41,738 bases of DNA, from NCBI GenBank assembly GCA_900548855.1, contig URMF01000032.1, positions 1-41,738 on the forward strand. The letters run 5' to 3'. The notes below the pieces were generated by a model. That model was given only the letters and a program-made list of their open reading frames with translations. It did not search any database and was not told the origin of the DNA. A program made the translations under genes and the position numbers. How positions within the stretch are numbered: position 1 is the first letter of the stretch; every line of letters starts with the position of its first letter. Below, piece by piece: positions 1 to 8,068 of the stretch. This stretch comes from an uncultured Eubacteriales bacterium (GTDB lineage Bacteria > Bacillota > Clostridia > Lachnospirales > Lachnospiraceae).

Positions 1-80
1 CGGCTCCAAAGTACCTGCTTATGGAGTTGTATATGTTGCACAACTGTAATGTAAAATTAAGAGAGTTTCGCAATTACCTA
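1..80. repeat. Right end of a short inverted-repeat (MITE-like) element, cut by the window edge
   Basis: Bases 65-80 read GTTTCGCAATTACCTA, which differs by one base from the right terminal repeat of the complete element at 36150-36358 (GTTTTGCAATTACCTA). The similarity extends inward: both copies carry a CACAACT block about 41-42 bases from the end, and a CCTGC block farther in. The left end lies outside the window. No coding capacity is visible. Seen directly: the shared ends. Inferred: that both belong to one dispersed repeat family. Confidence 0.6.
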
Positions 81-125
81 TGTAAATTAATTAACAGAGG
101 AACAAGATAGAAGAGCAATGGACGA

Positions 126-166
126 ATCAGGCAAAAATACCGGAAACGGTTTTTGCCTGATTTTTT
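126..166 (+). terminator. Rho-independent terminator of an upstream gene
   Basis: ATCAGGCAAAAA and TTTTTGCCTGAT form a perfect 12-bp stem around a short GC-containing loop, followed by a T run at 161-166. The gene it ends lies to the left of the window. It insulates the VOC/response-regulator operon. Confidence 0.85.
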
Positions 167-198
167 GAAGTTATTGATTTAGGAAACCTCATTAAACA

Positions 199-227
199 TT
201 GAGAGTGATAAAACAGTGTGGTATGAT
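199..227 (+). promoter_or_regulatory. Sigma-A promoter for the VOC/two-component operon
   Basis: TTGAGA at 199-204 and TATGAT at 222-227 are separated by 17 bases, close to the sigma-A consensus. The start codon of the VOC gene follows 34 bases later with an AGGAGGGG ribosome binding site. Confidence 0.75.
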
Positions 228-261
228 AAAAGGGATAAGGTTTTCTTCATAGGAGGGGAAT

Positions 262-723
262 ATGAAACTGAAAAACATATTGATTGTAGTTAATGATATA
301 GAAAAGTCGAAAGCATTTTATAGGGATTTATTTGGTCTGCGGGTAGTGACGGATTTTGGGGGGAATGTAATACTAACCGAAGGTCTGGTTTTGCAGGAGA
401 GAAGCATTTGGGAGAGGTTTATAGGGAAGCAGATTATAAAGGGAGGCAATGCTGCTGAGCTTTATTTTGAAGAAAATGATATGGACAGCTTTCTGGAAAA
501 ACTGGAGCAAAGCAGCTACCCGGTTGAATATGTGAATCCGCTTATGGAGCATGACTGGGGACAACGGGTAATCCGTATTTATGACCCGGATTGGCATGTA
601 ATCGAGATTGGGGAATCCATGGAATATGTTGCACGGAGATTCTTAAAACAGGGAATGACAGTAGAACAGGTGGCAGAAAGGACACAGCTGCCGCTTTCCC
701 AGGTGGAAATGATGAGAATGTAA
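262..723 (+). CDS. VOC (glyoxalase/bleomycin-resistance) family protein with helical tail
   Basis: The 153-residue protein starts with a typical VOC half: a beta strand, VNDIEKSKAFYRDLFGL (residues 11-27), and a second half ending in GQRVIRIYDPDWHVIEIGE (about 100-118), whose last Glu is the usual metal ligand. The position near residue 5 that is normally a His ligand is Asn, so metal-dependent catalysis is uncertain; a binding or sensing role is equally possible. About 25 extra C-terminal residues (GMTVEQVAERTQLPLSQVEM) resemble the helix-turn-helix-like tail found on many Firmicutes proteins. The start has a strong AGGAGGGG site. The response regulator begins 18 bases downstream, so the two are probably co-transcribed. 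The substrate cannot be told from sequence. Confidence 0.8.
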   Translation: MKLKNILIVVNDIEKSKAFYRDLFGLRVVTDFGGNVILTEGLVLQERSIWERFIGKQIIKGGNAAELYFEENDMDSFLEKLEQSSYPVEYVNPLMEHDWGQRVIRIYDPDWHVIEIGESMEYVARRFLKQGMTVEQVAERTQLPLSQVEMMRM

Positions 724-741
724 AGAAAAGGATAATAAAAC

Positions 742-1428
742 ATGAACCAGATTTTACTATTAGAAGACGAAGAGAATTTAAACCGGGGTATCAGCCTGAA
801 GCTGGAAAAGGAGGGCTATCATGTGCTAGCTGCCTATGGCGTAGAACAGGGGATGGCACTTTTCAAATCTAATGCCATTGATTTGATTATTTGTGACATA
901 ACATTAGAGGACGGAAACGGACTGGATTTTTGCAGGAAAATCCGCAAAACGAGTCAGGTGCATTTTATATTTTTGACAGCCATGGACCAGGAAATGGATG
1001 TGGTAATGGGCTATGAGGCGGGAGCAGATGATTATATGGTAAAACCATTCAGTCTGGCAGTACTGATTTCCAAGGTCAATGCAATCTTTAAAAGAATGTC
1101 CGGTGGCGGGGATGAGAAAATCGTTTCCGGTGATGTGGTATATTTGAAAAATGAAATGAAGGTGCTGGTGAAGGGAGAGGAAACCTCGCTGACTAAGAAC
1201 GAGTTACGGCTGCTATTTATTTTGATGGAGCATCCCAAACAGATTCTGTCTAAAAACCAGCTGCTGGAGCAGATGTTTGATATCAATGGGGAGTTTGTGG
1301 ATGAGAATACCATTGCAGTGAATATCCGTAGATTAAGGGAAAAGATAGAGGAGAATCCGTCTGAACCAGTGTATATCCGCAACGTGCGCGGAATTGGATA
1401 TCTTTGGGACAGGGAATGTAACCGGTAG
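742..1428 (+). CDS. OmpR/PhoB-family response regulator
   Basis: The 228-residue protein has an N-terminal receiver domain (1-115) and a C-terminal winged-helix DNA-binding domain (about 130-225). The acidic pocket is EDE (8-10), the phosphoacceptor is Asp52 in CDITLEDGNG, the switch Thr is Thr79 and the conserved Lys is Lys101 in MVKPF. The DNA-binding half contains LTKNELRLLFILMEHP and ends with VRGIGYLW, both diagnostic of the Trans_reg_C family. AAAGGA lies 9 bases before the ATG. It sits between the VOC gene and its cognate kinase, which is frameshifted, so phosphorylation from that partner may be lost. Such pairs in this lineage often control ABC exporters, but none is adjacent here. 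Confidence 0.92.
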   Translation: MNQILLLEDEENLNRGISLKLEKEGYHVLAAYGVEQGMALFKSNAIDLIICDITLEDGNGLDFCRKIRKTSQVHFIFLTAMDQEMDVVMGYEAGADDYMVKPFSLAVLISKVNAIFKRMSGGGDEKIVSGDVVYLKNEMKVLVKGEETSLTKNELRLLFILMEHPKQILSKNQLLEQMFDINGEFVDENTIAVNIRRLREKIEENPSEPVYIRNVRGIGYLWDRECNR

Positions 1429-1467
1429 AAAGATTTCTGGGATAATAACAAAATGGGGATTAAAAAT

Positions 1468-2714
1468 ATGAAACAAAATAAATGGATATTAAAGTACATG
1501 CTCATGCTTTTTCTTCTGTTAGCCTTTGCATGGGGATTTCAATTTTATAATTTGAAGCAGGAAGAAAAACAGAATGTAAGCATGATATATCAAATGTTAG
1601 GGGAATGGCAGGAAGGTATATCCAGAGAGCAGATTGCGGCAGATTTACTGAAAGGAAACGAGAACCCAAAGGCATTGGAAGTGGGAGAGGATATCCTGAA
1701 AGAATATGGTTATGATAGGGATTATCAAAGTGTGTTTTCTGGCAGGACAAGAGAAAATGCAGTAAGGCTGGCTTTTTTTTATCTTGCTTTATATGTTGTA
1801 ATGTGCGGAATACTTTTCGGTGGACAAAATGTTTTTAGAAAGAAAAGAGAAGAGGAATTTTGTCAATTAGAGGAGATTTTAGAAGGCTTTTATAATGGCA
1901 ATTATGATTATTTATCTGAGGAATATGAGGAGAATCGCGAGACATCGTTGTATAACCGGATAGAGTCTTTAGGGCAGAAGCTTAAATGGAATGAAGAGAG
2001 TATGCAGCGGGAAAAGGAAGAAACAAAAGCACTGGTAACGGATTTATCCCACCAGTTAAAAACTCCTGTGGCATCTATTAAGATGTGCTATCAGCTGTTA
2101 GAAGAGGAAAAGCTGCAGCCGGAGGAACAGAAGGAATTTATGGAAAGGCTGGGAGAACAGATTGCCCATCTGGATGGACTGCTGGCAGCACTGGTGAATA
2201 TTTCCCGCATGGAAACGGGAATGATTACCATTCAAAGGGAGGATGCAATATTTTTGAGACGGTAGTGCAGGCAGTGAATCAGGTGTATTGGAAGGCAGAA
2301 GAAAAGGGAATTGCTATTACCATTGACAGTACGGCGCCGGAGATGGAAAAGTTGATTCTTCCCCATGATATAAAGTGGACAAAGGAAGCAATCGTTAATG
2401 TGTTAGACAATGCAATCAAATATAGTCCGAAAGATTCCCAAATCCAGATTACGATGGAAAAACAGATTCATTTTTTCCGGATTGAGATTAGGGATGAAGG
2501 AATTGGGATAAAGAAAGAAGAGATTAACCGCATTTTCCAGAGATTCTATAGAGGAAAACAGGAAGTAATCAAGCAGGCAGAGGGTTCAGGAGTAGGTTTG
2601 TACCTGACGAGAAAGATTTTAGAGGAACAGGGCGGAAATATCACTGTGGTATTTCCATATGGTAAGGAGAAGACAAAAGGAAGTACCTTTGCCATTATGC
2701 TAAGTTTGCAATGA
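1468..2714 (+). pseudogene. Sensor histidine kinase interrupted by a one-base frameshift
   Basis: The first reading frame encodes two membrane helices (near residues 8-25 and 100-120), a short loop of about 75 residues, and a HisKA domain with DLSHQLKTPVASIK containing the phosphoacceptor His; it stops at 2265. The ATPase domain (N box VNVLDNAIKYSP, G1 DEGIGI, G2 GSGVGLYL) continues in the -1 frame to 2714. The shift falls at T2251-2255: six Ts instead of five would restore one protein of about 416 residues. The start at 1468 is chosen because GGGGAT lies 8 bases before it; the earlier ATG at 1453 lacks a good site. Possibilities are true decay, phase variation at the T run, or a sequencing error. 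No canonical slippery heptamer is present. Confidence 0.85.
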
Positions 2715-2735
2715 TGCAGTGTCAGATGAAATCGG

Positions 2736-2765
2736 TTGCATAAAGAGTAAATAGTATGTTAAAAT
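2736..2765 (+). promoter_or_regulatory. Probable sigma-A promoter for the membrane-protein/YbjQ pair
   Basis: TTGCAT (2736-2741) and TAAAAT (2760-2765) are spaced by 18 bases in the gap after the broken kinase. The next gene starts at 2817 behind GGGAGGAG. A separate promoter would let this pair be expressed independently of the kinase. Confidence 0.55.
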
Positions 2766-2816
2766 AGGCGAGAGTAATGCAAAAGTGTCTGGAACAAGCC
2801 AGGGAGGAGTTACAGC

Positions 2817-3080
2817 ATGTCAGATTTAACTGATTTGAAGGAGGAAGAAAACGATATACAGCATGATAATAAAATGATTGCCCCCATTATCGTAACAGTG
2901 GTGCTTGTGGGCTATTATATATGGTATTTTGTGACTTTGCTGTCAGTTCTGCCGGGATTTTTCCTGAAGCTGCTATGTGGGATTACTCCTTTCATATTAG
3001 CGGGCATAACCATATTTGTGTGTATTCAAAGAATAAATGAGATAAGGAGTGGCGAGGAAGATGATATTAGTAAATACTGA
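2817..3080 (+). CDS. Small two-helix membrane protein of unknown function
   Basis: The 87-residue protein has a charged N terminus (about 20 residues), two hydrophobic segments (about 21-42 and 48-68) and a short charged C terminus. No family is recognised. GGGAGGAG precedes the ATG by 8 bases. Its last 20 bases overlap the start of the YbjQ-like gene in another frame, which suggests translational coupling and a related role, perhaps at the membrane. Nothing catalytic is visible. Confidence 0.75.
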   Translation: MSDLTDLKEEENDIQHDNKMIAPIIVTVVLVGYYIWYFVTLLSVLPGFFLKLLCGITPFILAGITIFVCIQRINEIRSGEEDDISKY

Positions 3081-3372
3081 TTATATCGCAGGAAAAGAGC
3101 TGGAAATGTTAGGACTTGTAAAGGGAAGTACGATTCAGACAAAGAATGTCGGACATGATATTACCCAAAGCTTTAAGACTTTGGTGGGCGGTGAATTGAA
3201 GGCATATAACGAGATGATGAATACTGCCAGAGCCTTGGCAACAAAACGTATGGTGGAGGAAGCCCAGGGATTGGGAGCAGATGCCGTTGTAAATGTGAGA
3301 TATGCAACCTCTGCCATTATGCAGGGCGCTGCAGAGGTTATGGCATACGGAACTGCGGTAAAGTTCAAATAA
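3061..3372 (+). CDS. YbjQ/UPF0145 family protein
   Basis: The 103-residue protein matches the YbjQ (UPF0145) family in order and length: a first strand MILVNTDYI, a central GGELKAYNEMMNTARALA block and the signature QGLGADAVVNVRY, ending in YGTAVK. Members form pentamers and have been called putative heavy-metal-binding proteins, but no reaction is established. The ATG at 3061 is chosen because it matches the family start and has an AAGGAG/GCGAGG site; a GTG at 3049 would add only four residues. It overlaps the preceding small membrane protein by 20 bases. Confidence 0.88.
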   Translation: MILVNTDYIAGKELEMLGLVKGSTIQTKNVGHDITQSFKTLVGGELKAYNEMMNTARALATKRMVEEAQGLGADAVVNVRYATSAIMQGAAEVMAYGTAVKFK

Positions 3373-3416
3373 GATTATATAGATGTGACAATTGCCACCA
3401 TGGCGGCAGGGCAGGG

Positions 3417-4412
3417 TTAATAACCGAAATAATCATCAATTCCGTCTACCATACCCTGCGCCAGCTTGTTCCGGTATTTATCAGTGGCCATTTTCCGGTC
3501 TTCAGCCGGATTGGTCATGAATCCGACTTCAATCAGGGTTACTGGCATTTTAGCCCAATTGGAGCCGCTTAAATCGTCTCGTGCACTGAGACCGCGTTTT
3601 TTTGCTTTGGTTTTTTTACACATGGCATTTAAGATACATTTTGAGAGTTTTTTGCTTTTTTTGCTCAGCTTTCCCACGTAGGGATTTGACTTTGAAGGAT
3701 ACAAAGCAGAAGCCCCGGAGACGGAATGGTTGTCGATGCCGTCGGCATGGATGCGGACATAAATGTCGGCTTTTGCCTTGTTGGCAATTTTGGCACGGGA
3801 TACACAGCTAAGTGCTTTTTTGCTGTTGGTTCTTGTCATGACGACCTTATAACCCCGTGCCTCTAAGAGTTTTTTCATTTTCTTTGCAAGGGATAGGGTA
3901 AGCTTGTATTCTGGAATTTTGGTAACAACACCTCTGGTTCCGGATGCATCCTTTGCTTTTCTGGTTTTAGAGCCGGGTCCGAGTGGTTCTGTACCGCTGG
4001 CAACAACACCGGTATGACCGGGGTCTAATGCAACAATTTTCTTTGGCGTAACGGTTACCTTGACGGAGACAGCGAGACTGCCGGCATAGGCAGTAATGTT
4101 TGTAGTGCCGGTTCTTATGGTAGTCATTTTTCCCTGATTGTTAATTTTAGCAACCTTTTTATTGGAGCTTTTAAAGGTGACGGGCTCATCCGTTCCGGTG
4201 AGCGAGACCTTAAAGGTATAGGTTTTGCCGGCTTTTATTTTCGTAGTGCTTTTTGTAAAGCGAATTTCTTCGGCTGTATCAGCAGAGGTCTCCGCACCTG
4301 CTGCCACAAGGGTTTTACCTGCAACAGGAAACAGCAGGCTTATTATAAAAGCGGTTGCCAGCATCCATAAAATGTGCTGTATATGTAATTTTTCAAATTT
4401 TTTCTTTTCCAT
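3417..4412 (-). CDS. Secreted N-acetylmuramoyl-L-alanine amidase (amidase_3) with Big_2-like domain
   Basis: The 331-residue protein hydrolyses the bond between MurNAc and the stem peptide of peptidoglycan. A membrane anchor or signal peptide spans about 12-40, a Big_2-like Ig domain about 50-122 (ending in TGTTNITAYAG plus a VKVTVT strand), and the amidase_3 domain 125-331. The zinc ligands are His133 (ALDPGH), Glu168 (IPEYKL) and His222 (RIHADG); the catalytic Glu is Glu295 in LIEVGFMTN. The protein is very Lys-rich, as many wall-bound clostridial amidases are. It is monocistronic and divergent from the ECF sigma gene. An AAGGAATG ribosome site lies before the ATG. It probably acts in cell separation or wall turnover. 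Confidence 0.93.
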   Translation of the reverse strand: MEKKKFEKLHIQHILWMLATAFIISLLFPVAGKTLVAAGAETSADTAEEIRFTKSTTKIKAGKTYTFKVSLTGTDEPVTFKSSNKKVAKINNQGKMTTIRTGTTNITAYAGSLAVSVKVTVTPKKIVALDPGHTGVVASGTEPLGPGSKTRKAKDASGTRGVVTKIPEYKLTLSLAKKMKKLLEARGYKVVMTRTNSKKALSCVSRAKIANKAKADIYVRIHADGIDNHSVSGASALYPSKSNPYVGKLSKKSKKLSKCILNAMCKKTKAKKRGLSARDDLSGSNWAKMPVTLIEVGFMTNPAEDRKMATDKYRNKLAQGMVDGIDDYFGY

Positions 4413-4589
4413 AATAAATCATTCCTTTTCTTTCTGCATTTCGGCTCATCAAGTATTTCATGTTACCAGATAAGGATATCACAATTCCCACTAAAAAATC
4501 AAAAAAATTTAATTTCCACTATCTTTTTTTAGTATATTACCGTTATACCATATAGAAAGTACTTTCAACACGGAAGGAAGGAGGAAAAC

Positions 4590-5096
4590 ATGGACAAGGA
4601 TTTTTTCCTGATACGGAAAATGAAAAACGGAGATGAAAAAGCTATGGAATGCTTTGTGCGGCAGTATTATCCCTTCATTTTACAGTATTGCAGGTATCGT
4701 ATTCGGGACAGAGAAGATGCAAAAGACATCACTCAGGAAACCTTTGAACGTTTTTTTGGGAAACTGACAGATTATCATTATATGGGAAAAACAGTGAACT
4801 ATCTGTATGTTATTGCGGGAAATTTGTGCAGGGATTTTTATCAGAAAAAAACAGAGCTTGTAATGGAAGAGTTACCGGAGAAGGAAGAAAATCCAATGGA
4901 GGAAATATCTGACAGGATGGATATAGAAATGGCACTGGCGAAGCTGCCGGAGGAGCTTAAGGAAATCATTATTTTATATTATTTTCAGGACAGAAAATTA
5001 AAGGAAATAGCAGAGATTTTACAAATCGGACTTCCGCTGGTGAAATATAGGATGAAAAGAGCGAAGGAGCAGTTAGAAGGAATGCTTAAAAAATAA
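4590..5096 (+). CDS. ECF-type sigma-70 family RNA polymerase sigma factor
   Basis: The 168-residue protein has sigma region 2 (about 8-75; DREDAKDITQETFERFF) and region 4 (about 110-165; LAKLPEELKEIIILYYFQD followed by the helix-turn-helix KEIAEILQIGLPLVKYRMKR). No region 3 is present, as in ECF factors. GGAAGGAGG precedes the ATG. The gene opens a likely operon with a membrane protein and an ABC-2 transporter, so it may control that operon in response to an envelope signal. No classical anti-sigma (zinc-binding ASD) is encoded next to it; the 5150 protein is the best candidate for that role. The AT-rich stretch 4500-4580 should hold its promoter but no clear site was picked. Confidence 0.92.
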   Translation: MDKDFFLIRKMKNGDEKAMECFVRQYYPFILQYCRYRIRDREDAKDITQETFERFFGKLTDYHYMGKTVNYLYVIAGNLCRDFYQKKTELVMEELPEKEENPMEEISDRMDIEMALAKLPEELKEIIILYYFQDRKLKEIAEILQIGLPLVKYRMKRAKEQLEGMLKK

Positions 5097-5100
5097 AACA

Positions 5101-5124
5101 GTAACCATTCTTACGGATGGTTAC
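5101..5124 (+). other. mRNA hairpin between the sigma factor and the membrane protein
   Basis: GTAACCAT (5101-5108) and ATGGTTAC (5117-5124) form a perfect 8-bp stem with an 8-base loop directly after the sigma stop codon. No T run follows, so it is not a good terminator; it may stabilise a processed transcript or tune expression of the next gene. Confidence 0.5.
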
Positions 5125-5149
5125 GAAACTGGAATAGGAGGAAAGGGAC

Positions 5150-5968
5150 ATGACAGAATTTCAAAAAAGAACACTGGCAAAGCAGAAGAACAGTCAAAGC
5201 CTATCAAAGGGGCATGAGCTGGAACAGCGTTTGTACGCCTATAAAGCCAGCCGGATTGTGCCTTTGGAAGAAGCAGAGATAACGGAAACTCTGTCAAAGG
5301 CAAAGGAAGCCTTCTATGAGGGTGCAAAGCTTCATACCGTGTCACGGATGGAATTTTTATTCAATCAGATGAGATATATCAAAAAATGGTGGTGGCTGTG
5401 TCAGGCAATGGTTCTGGTGGTTTTATGGAGATTTCTGTATTCCGCAGGCAGTGATGTTTATATGCAGCGGATTATGGGCGTGCTGGCAGCGGTGTTTGCT
5501 ATTTTGCTGGTGCCGGAGCTGTGGAAGAACCGCAGCAGCCAGTCTATGGAAATAGAAGGGACAGCATATTTTTCACTGAGACAGGTGTATGCAGCGAGAA
5601 TGCTGCTGTTTGCAATGGCAGATGTACTCATGTTAAGCGTTTTTTGTGGTGTGGTATCGGTTACCGCACAGATAACCGTAAAGGAATTATTGTTTTATTT
5701 CTTCCTTCCGTTTAACGTAACCTGCTGTATCTGTTTCCGGCTGTTATACAGCAGATGGGTGAATTCCGAATATCTTGCGATAGCACTTTCCCTGTTATGG
5801 AGTGCGGTCTGGGGATGGATGGTTTTGGAAGAAGCAGTGTATCGTGCAGTGATGGTGCCGGTATGGTGGGGAATCCTTTCTGCTTCTTTGCTGTATCTGC
5901 TGTTTACGGTTTATCAGGTGTTTAAAAAGTGTGAGAATTACTGGGAGGTAAATCCAATATGGAATTAG
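5150..5968 (+). CDS. Six-helix membrane protein, possible regulator of the adjacent ECF sigma factor
   Basis: The 272-residue protein has a charged cytoplasmic N-terminal part of about 80 residues, including an amphipathic helix around EEAEITETLSKAKEAF, then roughly six hydrophobic helices (about 80-98, 104-122, 148-170, 176-198, 204-222 and 228-252). No family is recognised. Its position directly behind the sigma gene and its architecture (soluble N terminus plus membrane part) would suit an anti-sigma factor, but this is inference. Alternatively it is a second transporter subunit, because it overlaps the ATPase gene by 10 bases. GGAGGAAAGG lies before the ATG. Confidence 0.8.
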   Translation: MTEFQKRTLAKQKNSQSLSKGHELEQRLYAYKASRIVPLEEAEITETLSKAKEAFYEGAKLHTVSRMEFLFNQMRYIKKWWWLCQAMVLVVLWRFLYSAGSDVYMQRIMGVLAAVFAILLVPELWKNRSSQSMEIEGTAYFSLRQVYAARMLLFAMADVLMLSVFCGVVSVTAQITVKELLFYFFLPFNVTCCICFRLLYSRWVNSEYLAIALSLLWSAVWGWMVLEEAVYRAVMVPVWWGILSASLLYLLFTVYQVFKKCENYWEVNPIWN

Positions 5969-6846
5969 AATTAGAACATGTGACAAAGGAATTTAGTGAT
6001 TTTAAGGCAGTATCCGATGTGAGCTACACGATGCACAACGGAGTGTACGGTCTTTTGGGAGTAAATGGTGCCGGGAAGACCACGACCATGCGGATGTTAT
6101 GTACGCTGCTAAAGCCGTCTGCGGGAAGGATTACCTATGACGGCAGGGATATCTTTGAGATGGATGGGGAATACAGAAAAATGTTAGGATATCTGCCCCA
6201 GGACTTTGGGTATTACCCGGATTTTTCCGTGCAGGATTATCTGATGTATATTGCTTCGATTAAAGGTCTTCCGTCAGCAATAGCAGGAAAAAGGGTAAAA
6301 GAATTGCTGGGAAAAGTGGGGCTTTCCAAGGCGAGAAATAAAAAAATGAAGAAGCTTTCCGGCGGAATGAAAAGGAGGGCGGGAATTGCCCAGGCAATGT
6401 TGAATGATCCCCGTATTTTAATTTTGGATGAACCGACAGCGGGACTGGACCCCAATGAAAGAATCCGGTTTCGAAATTTGATCAGTGAGCTTTCCGAGGA
6501 CCGGATGGTATTGCTATCCACCCATATTGTTTCGGATGTGGAGTATATTGCGGGTGAAATTTTATTGATGAAGGACGGAAGGTTTGCCTATTCCGGCACA
6601 GCTTATGAGCTTACATCTTCCATTCCGGACAGGGTGTGGAATGTAAAGACAGCAAAAACGGAAGTGGATACTTATATGAAGCAGTACAAGGTTGCCAATA
6701 TCAAGACGCTTCCCGATGGAGTAGAGCTTCGGATTTTATCAGAGCAGATGCCCCATTCGAACGCAGTAGAGGAAGAGGTTTCCTTAGAAGATGTATTTTT
6801 ATATTACTTTGGTGAGAAAGCAGGTGAAGATAATGGTGTATTATGA
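5959..6846 (+). CDS. ABC transporter ATP-binding protein (ABC-2 type)
   Basis: The 295-residue protein has a complete nucleotide-binding domain: Walker A GVNGAGKT (34-41), Q-loop Gln81 (LPQDFGYY), signature LSGGMKRR (133-140), Walker B ILILDEPT (153-160), D-loop AGLD and H-loop His189. The C-terminal 80 residues form the extension usual in CcmA/DrrA-like exporters. It should energise the permease encoded next, whose gene overlaps it by 14 bases. The start is supported by GGGAGG 8-9 bases upstream. The substrate is not evident from sequence. Confidence 0.93.
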   Translation: MELELEHVTKEFSDFKAVSDVSYTMHNGVYGLLGVNGAGKTTTMRMLCTLLKPSAGRITYDGRDIFEMDGEYRKMLGYLPQDFGYYPDFSVQDYLMYIASIKGLPSAIAGKRVKELLGKVGLSKARNKKMKKLSGGMKRRAGIAQAMLNDPRILILDEPTAGLDPNERIRFRNLISELSEDRMVLLSTHIVSDVEYIAGEILLMKDGRFAYSGTAYELTSSIPDRVWNVKTAKTEVDTYMKQYKVANIKTLPDGVELRILSEQMPHSNAVEEEVSLEDVFLYYFGEKAGEDNGVL

Positions 6847-8068
6847 GATAAAAAAGGTGTTCTCCAAGACGAGTAACAAAATAGCAGTGCTGATTTTAAT
6901 ATTTTTATTAGGGATAATCTGTAATTTTGCAGTTCATGTGGAGTATGTGAATGAAGAGGGAAATCATGAATCGGGACTTTTGGCACTTCACAAGCTAAAG
7001 GAGATGAAAAAGGAATGGGAAGGCGAGCTTACAGAGGAAAAGCTTATACAGGTAATCGAGGAAAATGCAAGGATTAACGAAACTCCGGAAGCACAGTCGA
7101 AAGACATACAGCAGCAAGATATTGCCTATAGTCGGAAACAGGGCTTTGAAGATATCCGCACGATGATTTCCAATTCCTATTCCGGATTTCAGGAATGGGA
7201 TTATTGGACAATAGATTCTCTGAAGCCGGAGGATGCAAAGAACTTTTATTCCAATCGGACGGAGAGTCTAAAAGAATATCTGTATTCCCCGGAGCAAGAT
7301 GTAGTTTCTCAGTTCCTTTCTGAGAAGGAAAAGGCATTCTTGGTAAAGCAGTACGAGAAGATGGAAACACCGCTTATATATGAAGATTTTATAGGATGGG
7401 ATGAGTCGGAATACAATGCACCGATGCTTATCGTGTTTATGTGTCTGATTCTGGGATTTTTGGTAGCAGGGATATTTTCCAGTGAGACAAAGTTAAAAGC
7501 AGATTCTATTTTTTTCTCTGCTTACCATGGGCGTAAGAAAGCGGTGCTGGCAAAGCTTGTGGCGGGGCTTGCTATCGTGACAGGGCTTTACTGGCTGGTC
7601 ATGCTCTTATATTCCGCAATTGTTCTGGGGATTCTTGGTATAAGCGGGGCAGACTGTATGATTCAGATTAGCTTAGGCGGTTGGAAAAGCTTTTACAATA
7701 TTACCTTTTTGCAGCGCCATTTACTGATTCTGTTTGGTGGATACATTGCAATCTTGTTTGTTATACTGGTGACCATGCTTGTATCGGCAAAGACAAAATC
7801 GGCGGTGCTCTCGGTGATGGTTCCCTTTATCCTTCTCTTTATTCCAGCCTTTTTAAGCGGTGGGGACAGTCATATACTGAACCAGATTTTAATGGTTTTA
7901 CCGGACCAGCTAATGCAGATTAATAAGCCGCTGAAAACCTTCAGTCTGGTAGAGCTTGGAGGAAGGGTAACTGGTGTGCTCAATGTGCTGTTTCCGGTTT
8001 ACGCAGCATTGTCCGTTATTCTTTGGCCGGTCGTTTATCAGGTGTACCGCAGGGCAGAGGTGAAGTAG
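6833..8068 (+). CDS. ABC-2 type permease
   Basis: The protein of about 411 residues has one N-terminal helix (about 14-33), a large extracytoplasmic region of about 160 residues, then about five helices in the C-terminal half (from ILIVFMCLILGFLVAGIFSS onward), the standard ABC-2 exporter layout. The ATG at 6833 is chosen because AGGTGAA lies upstream and it keeps the usual short cytoplasmic N terminus; an upstream ATG at 6791 lies well within the ATPase gene. It is the last gene of the sigma/ABC operon. Its 3' end overlaps a degenerate antisense kinase fragment, which suggests that the operon end is a rearrangement junction. Confidence 0.88.
   Translation: MVYYEIKKVFSKTSNKIAVLILIFLLGIICNFAVHVEYVNEEGNHESGLLALHKLKEMKKEWEGELTEEKLIQVIEENARINETPEAQSKDIQQQDIAYSRKQGFEDIRTMISNSYSGFQEWDYWTIDSLKPEDAKNFYSNRTESLKEYLYSPEQDVVSQFLSEKEKAFLVKQYEKMETPLIYEDFIGWDESEYNAPMLIVFMCLILGFLVAGIFSSETKLKADSIFFSAYHGRKKAVLAKLVAGLAIVTGLYWLVMLLYSAIVLGILGISGADCMIQISLGGWKSFYNITFLQRHLLILFGGYIAILFVILVTMLVSAKTKSAVLSVMVPFILLFIPAFLSGGDSHILNQILMVLPDQLMQINKPLKTFSLVELGGRVTGVLNVLFPVYAALSVILWPVVYQVYRRAEVK

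Noticed and set aside
2248..2258. Programmed ribosomal frameshift in the kinase gene
   Set aside because: The bases around the T run do not form a canonical slippery heptamer in frame and no stimulating hairpin or upstream Shine-Dalgarno was seen, so a mutation or slippage is more likely.
3373..3416. Palindrome TGCCACCATGGCGGCA as a bidirectional terminator
   Set aside because: The stem includes G-T pairs and no T run follows in either direction.
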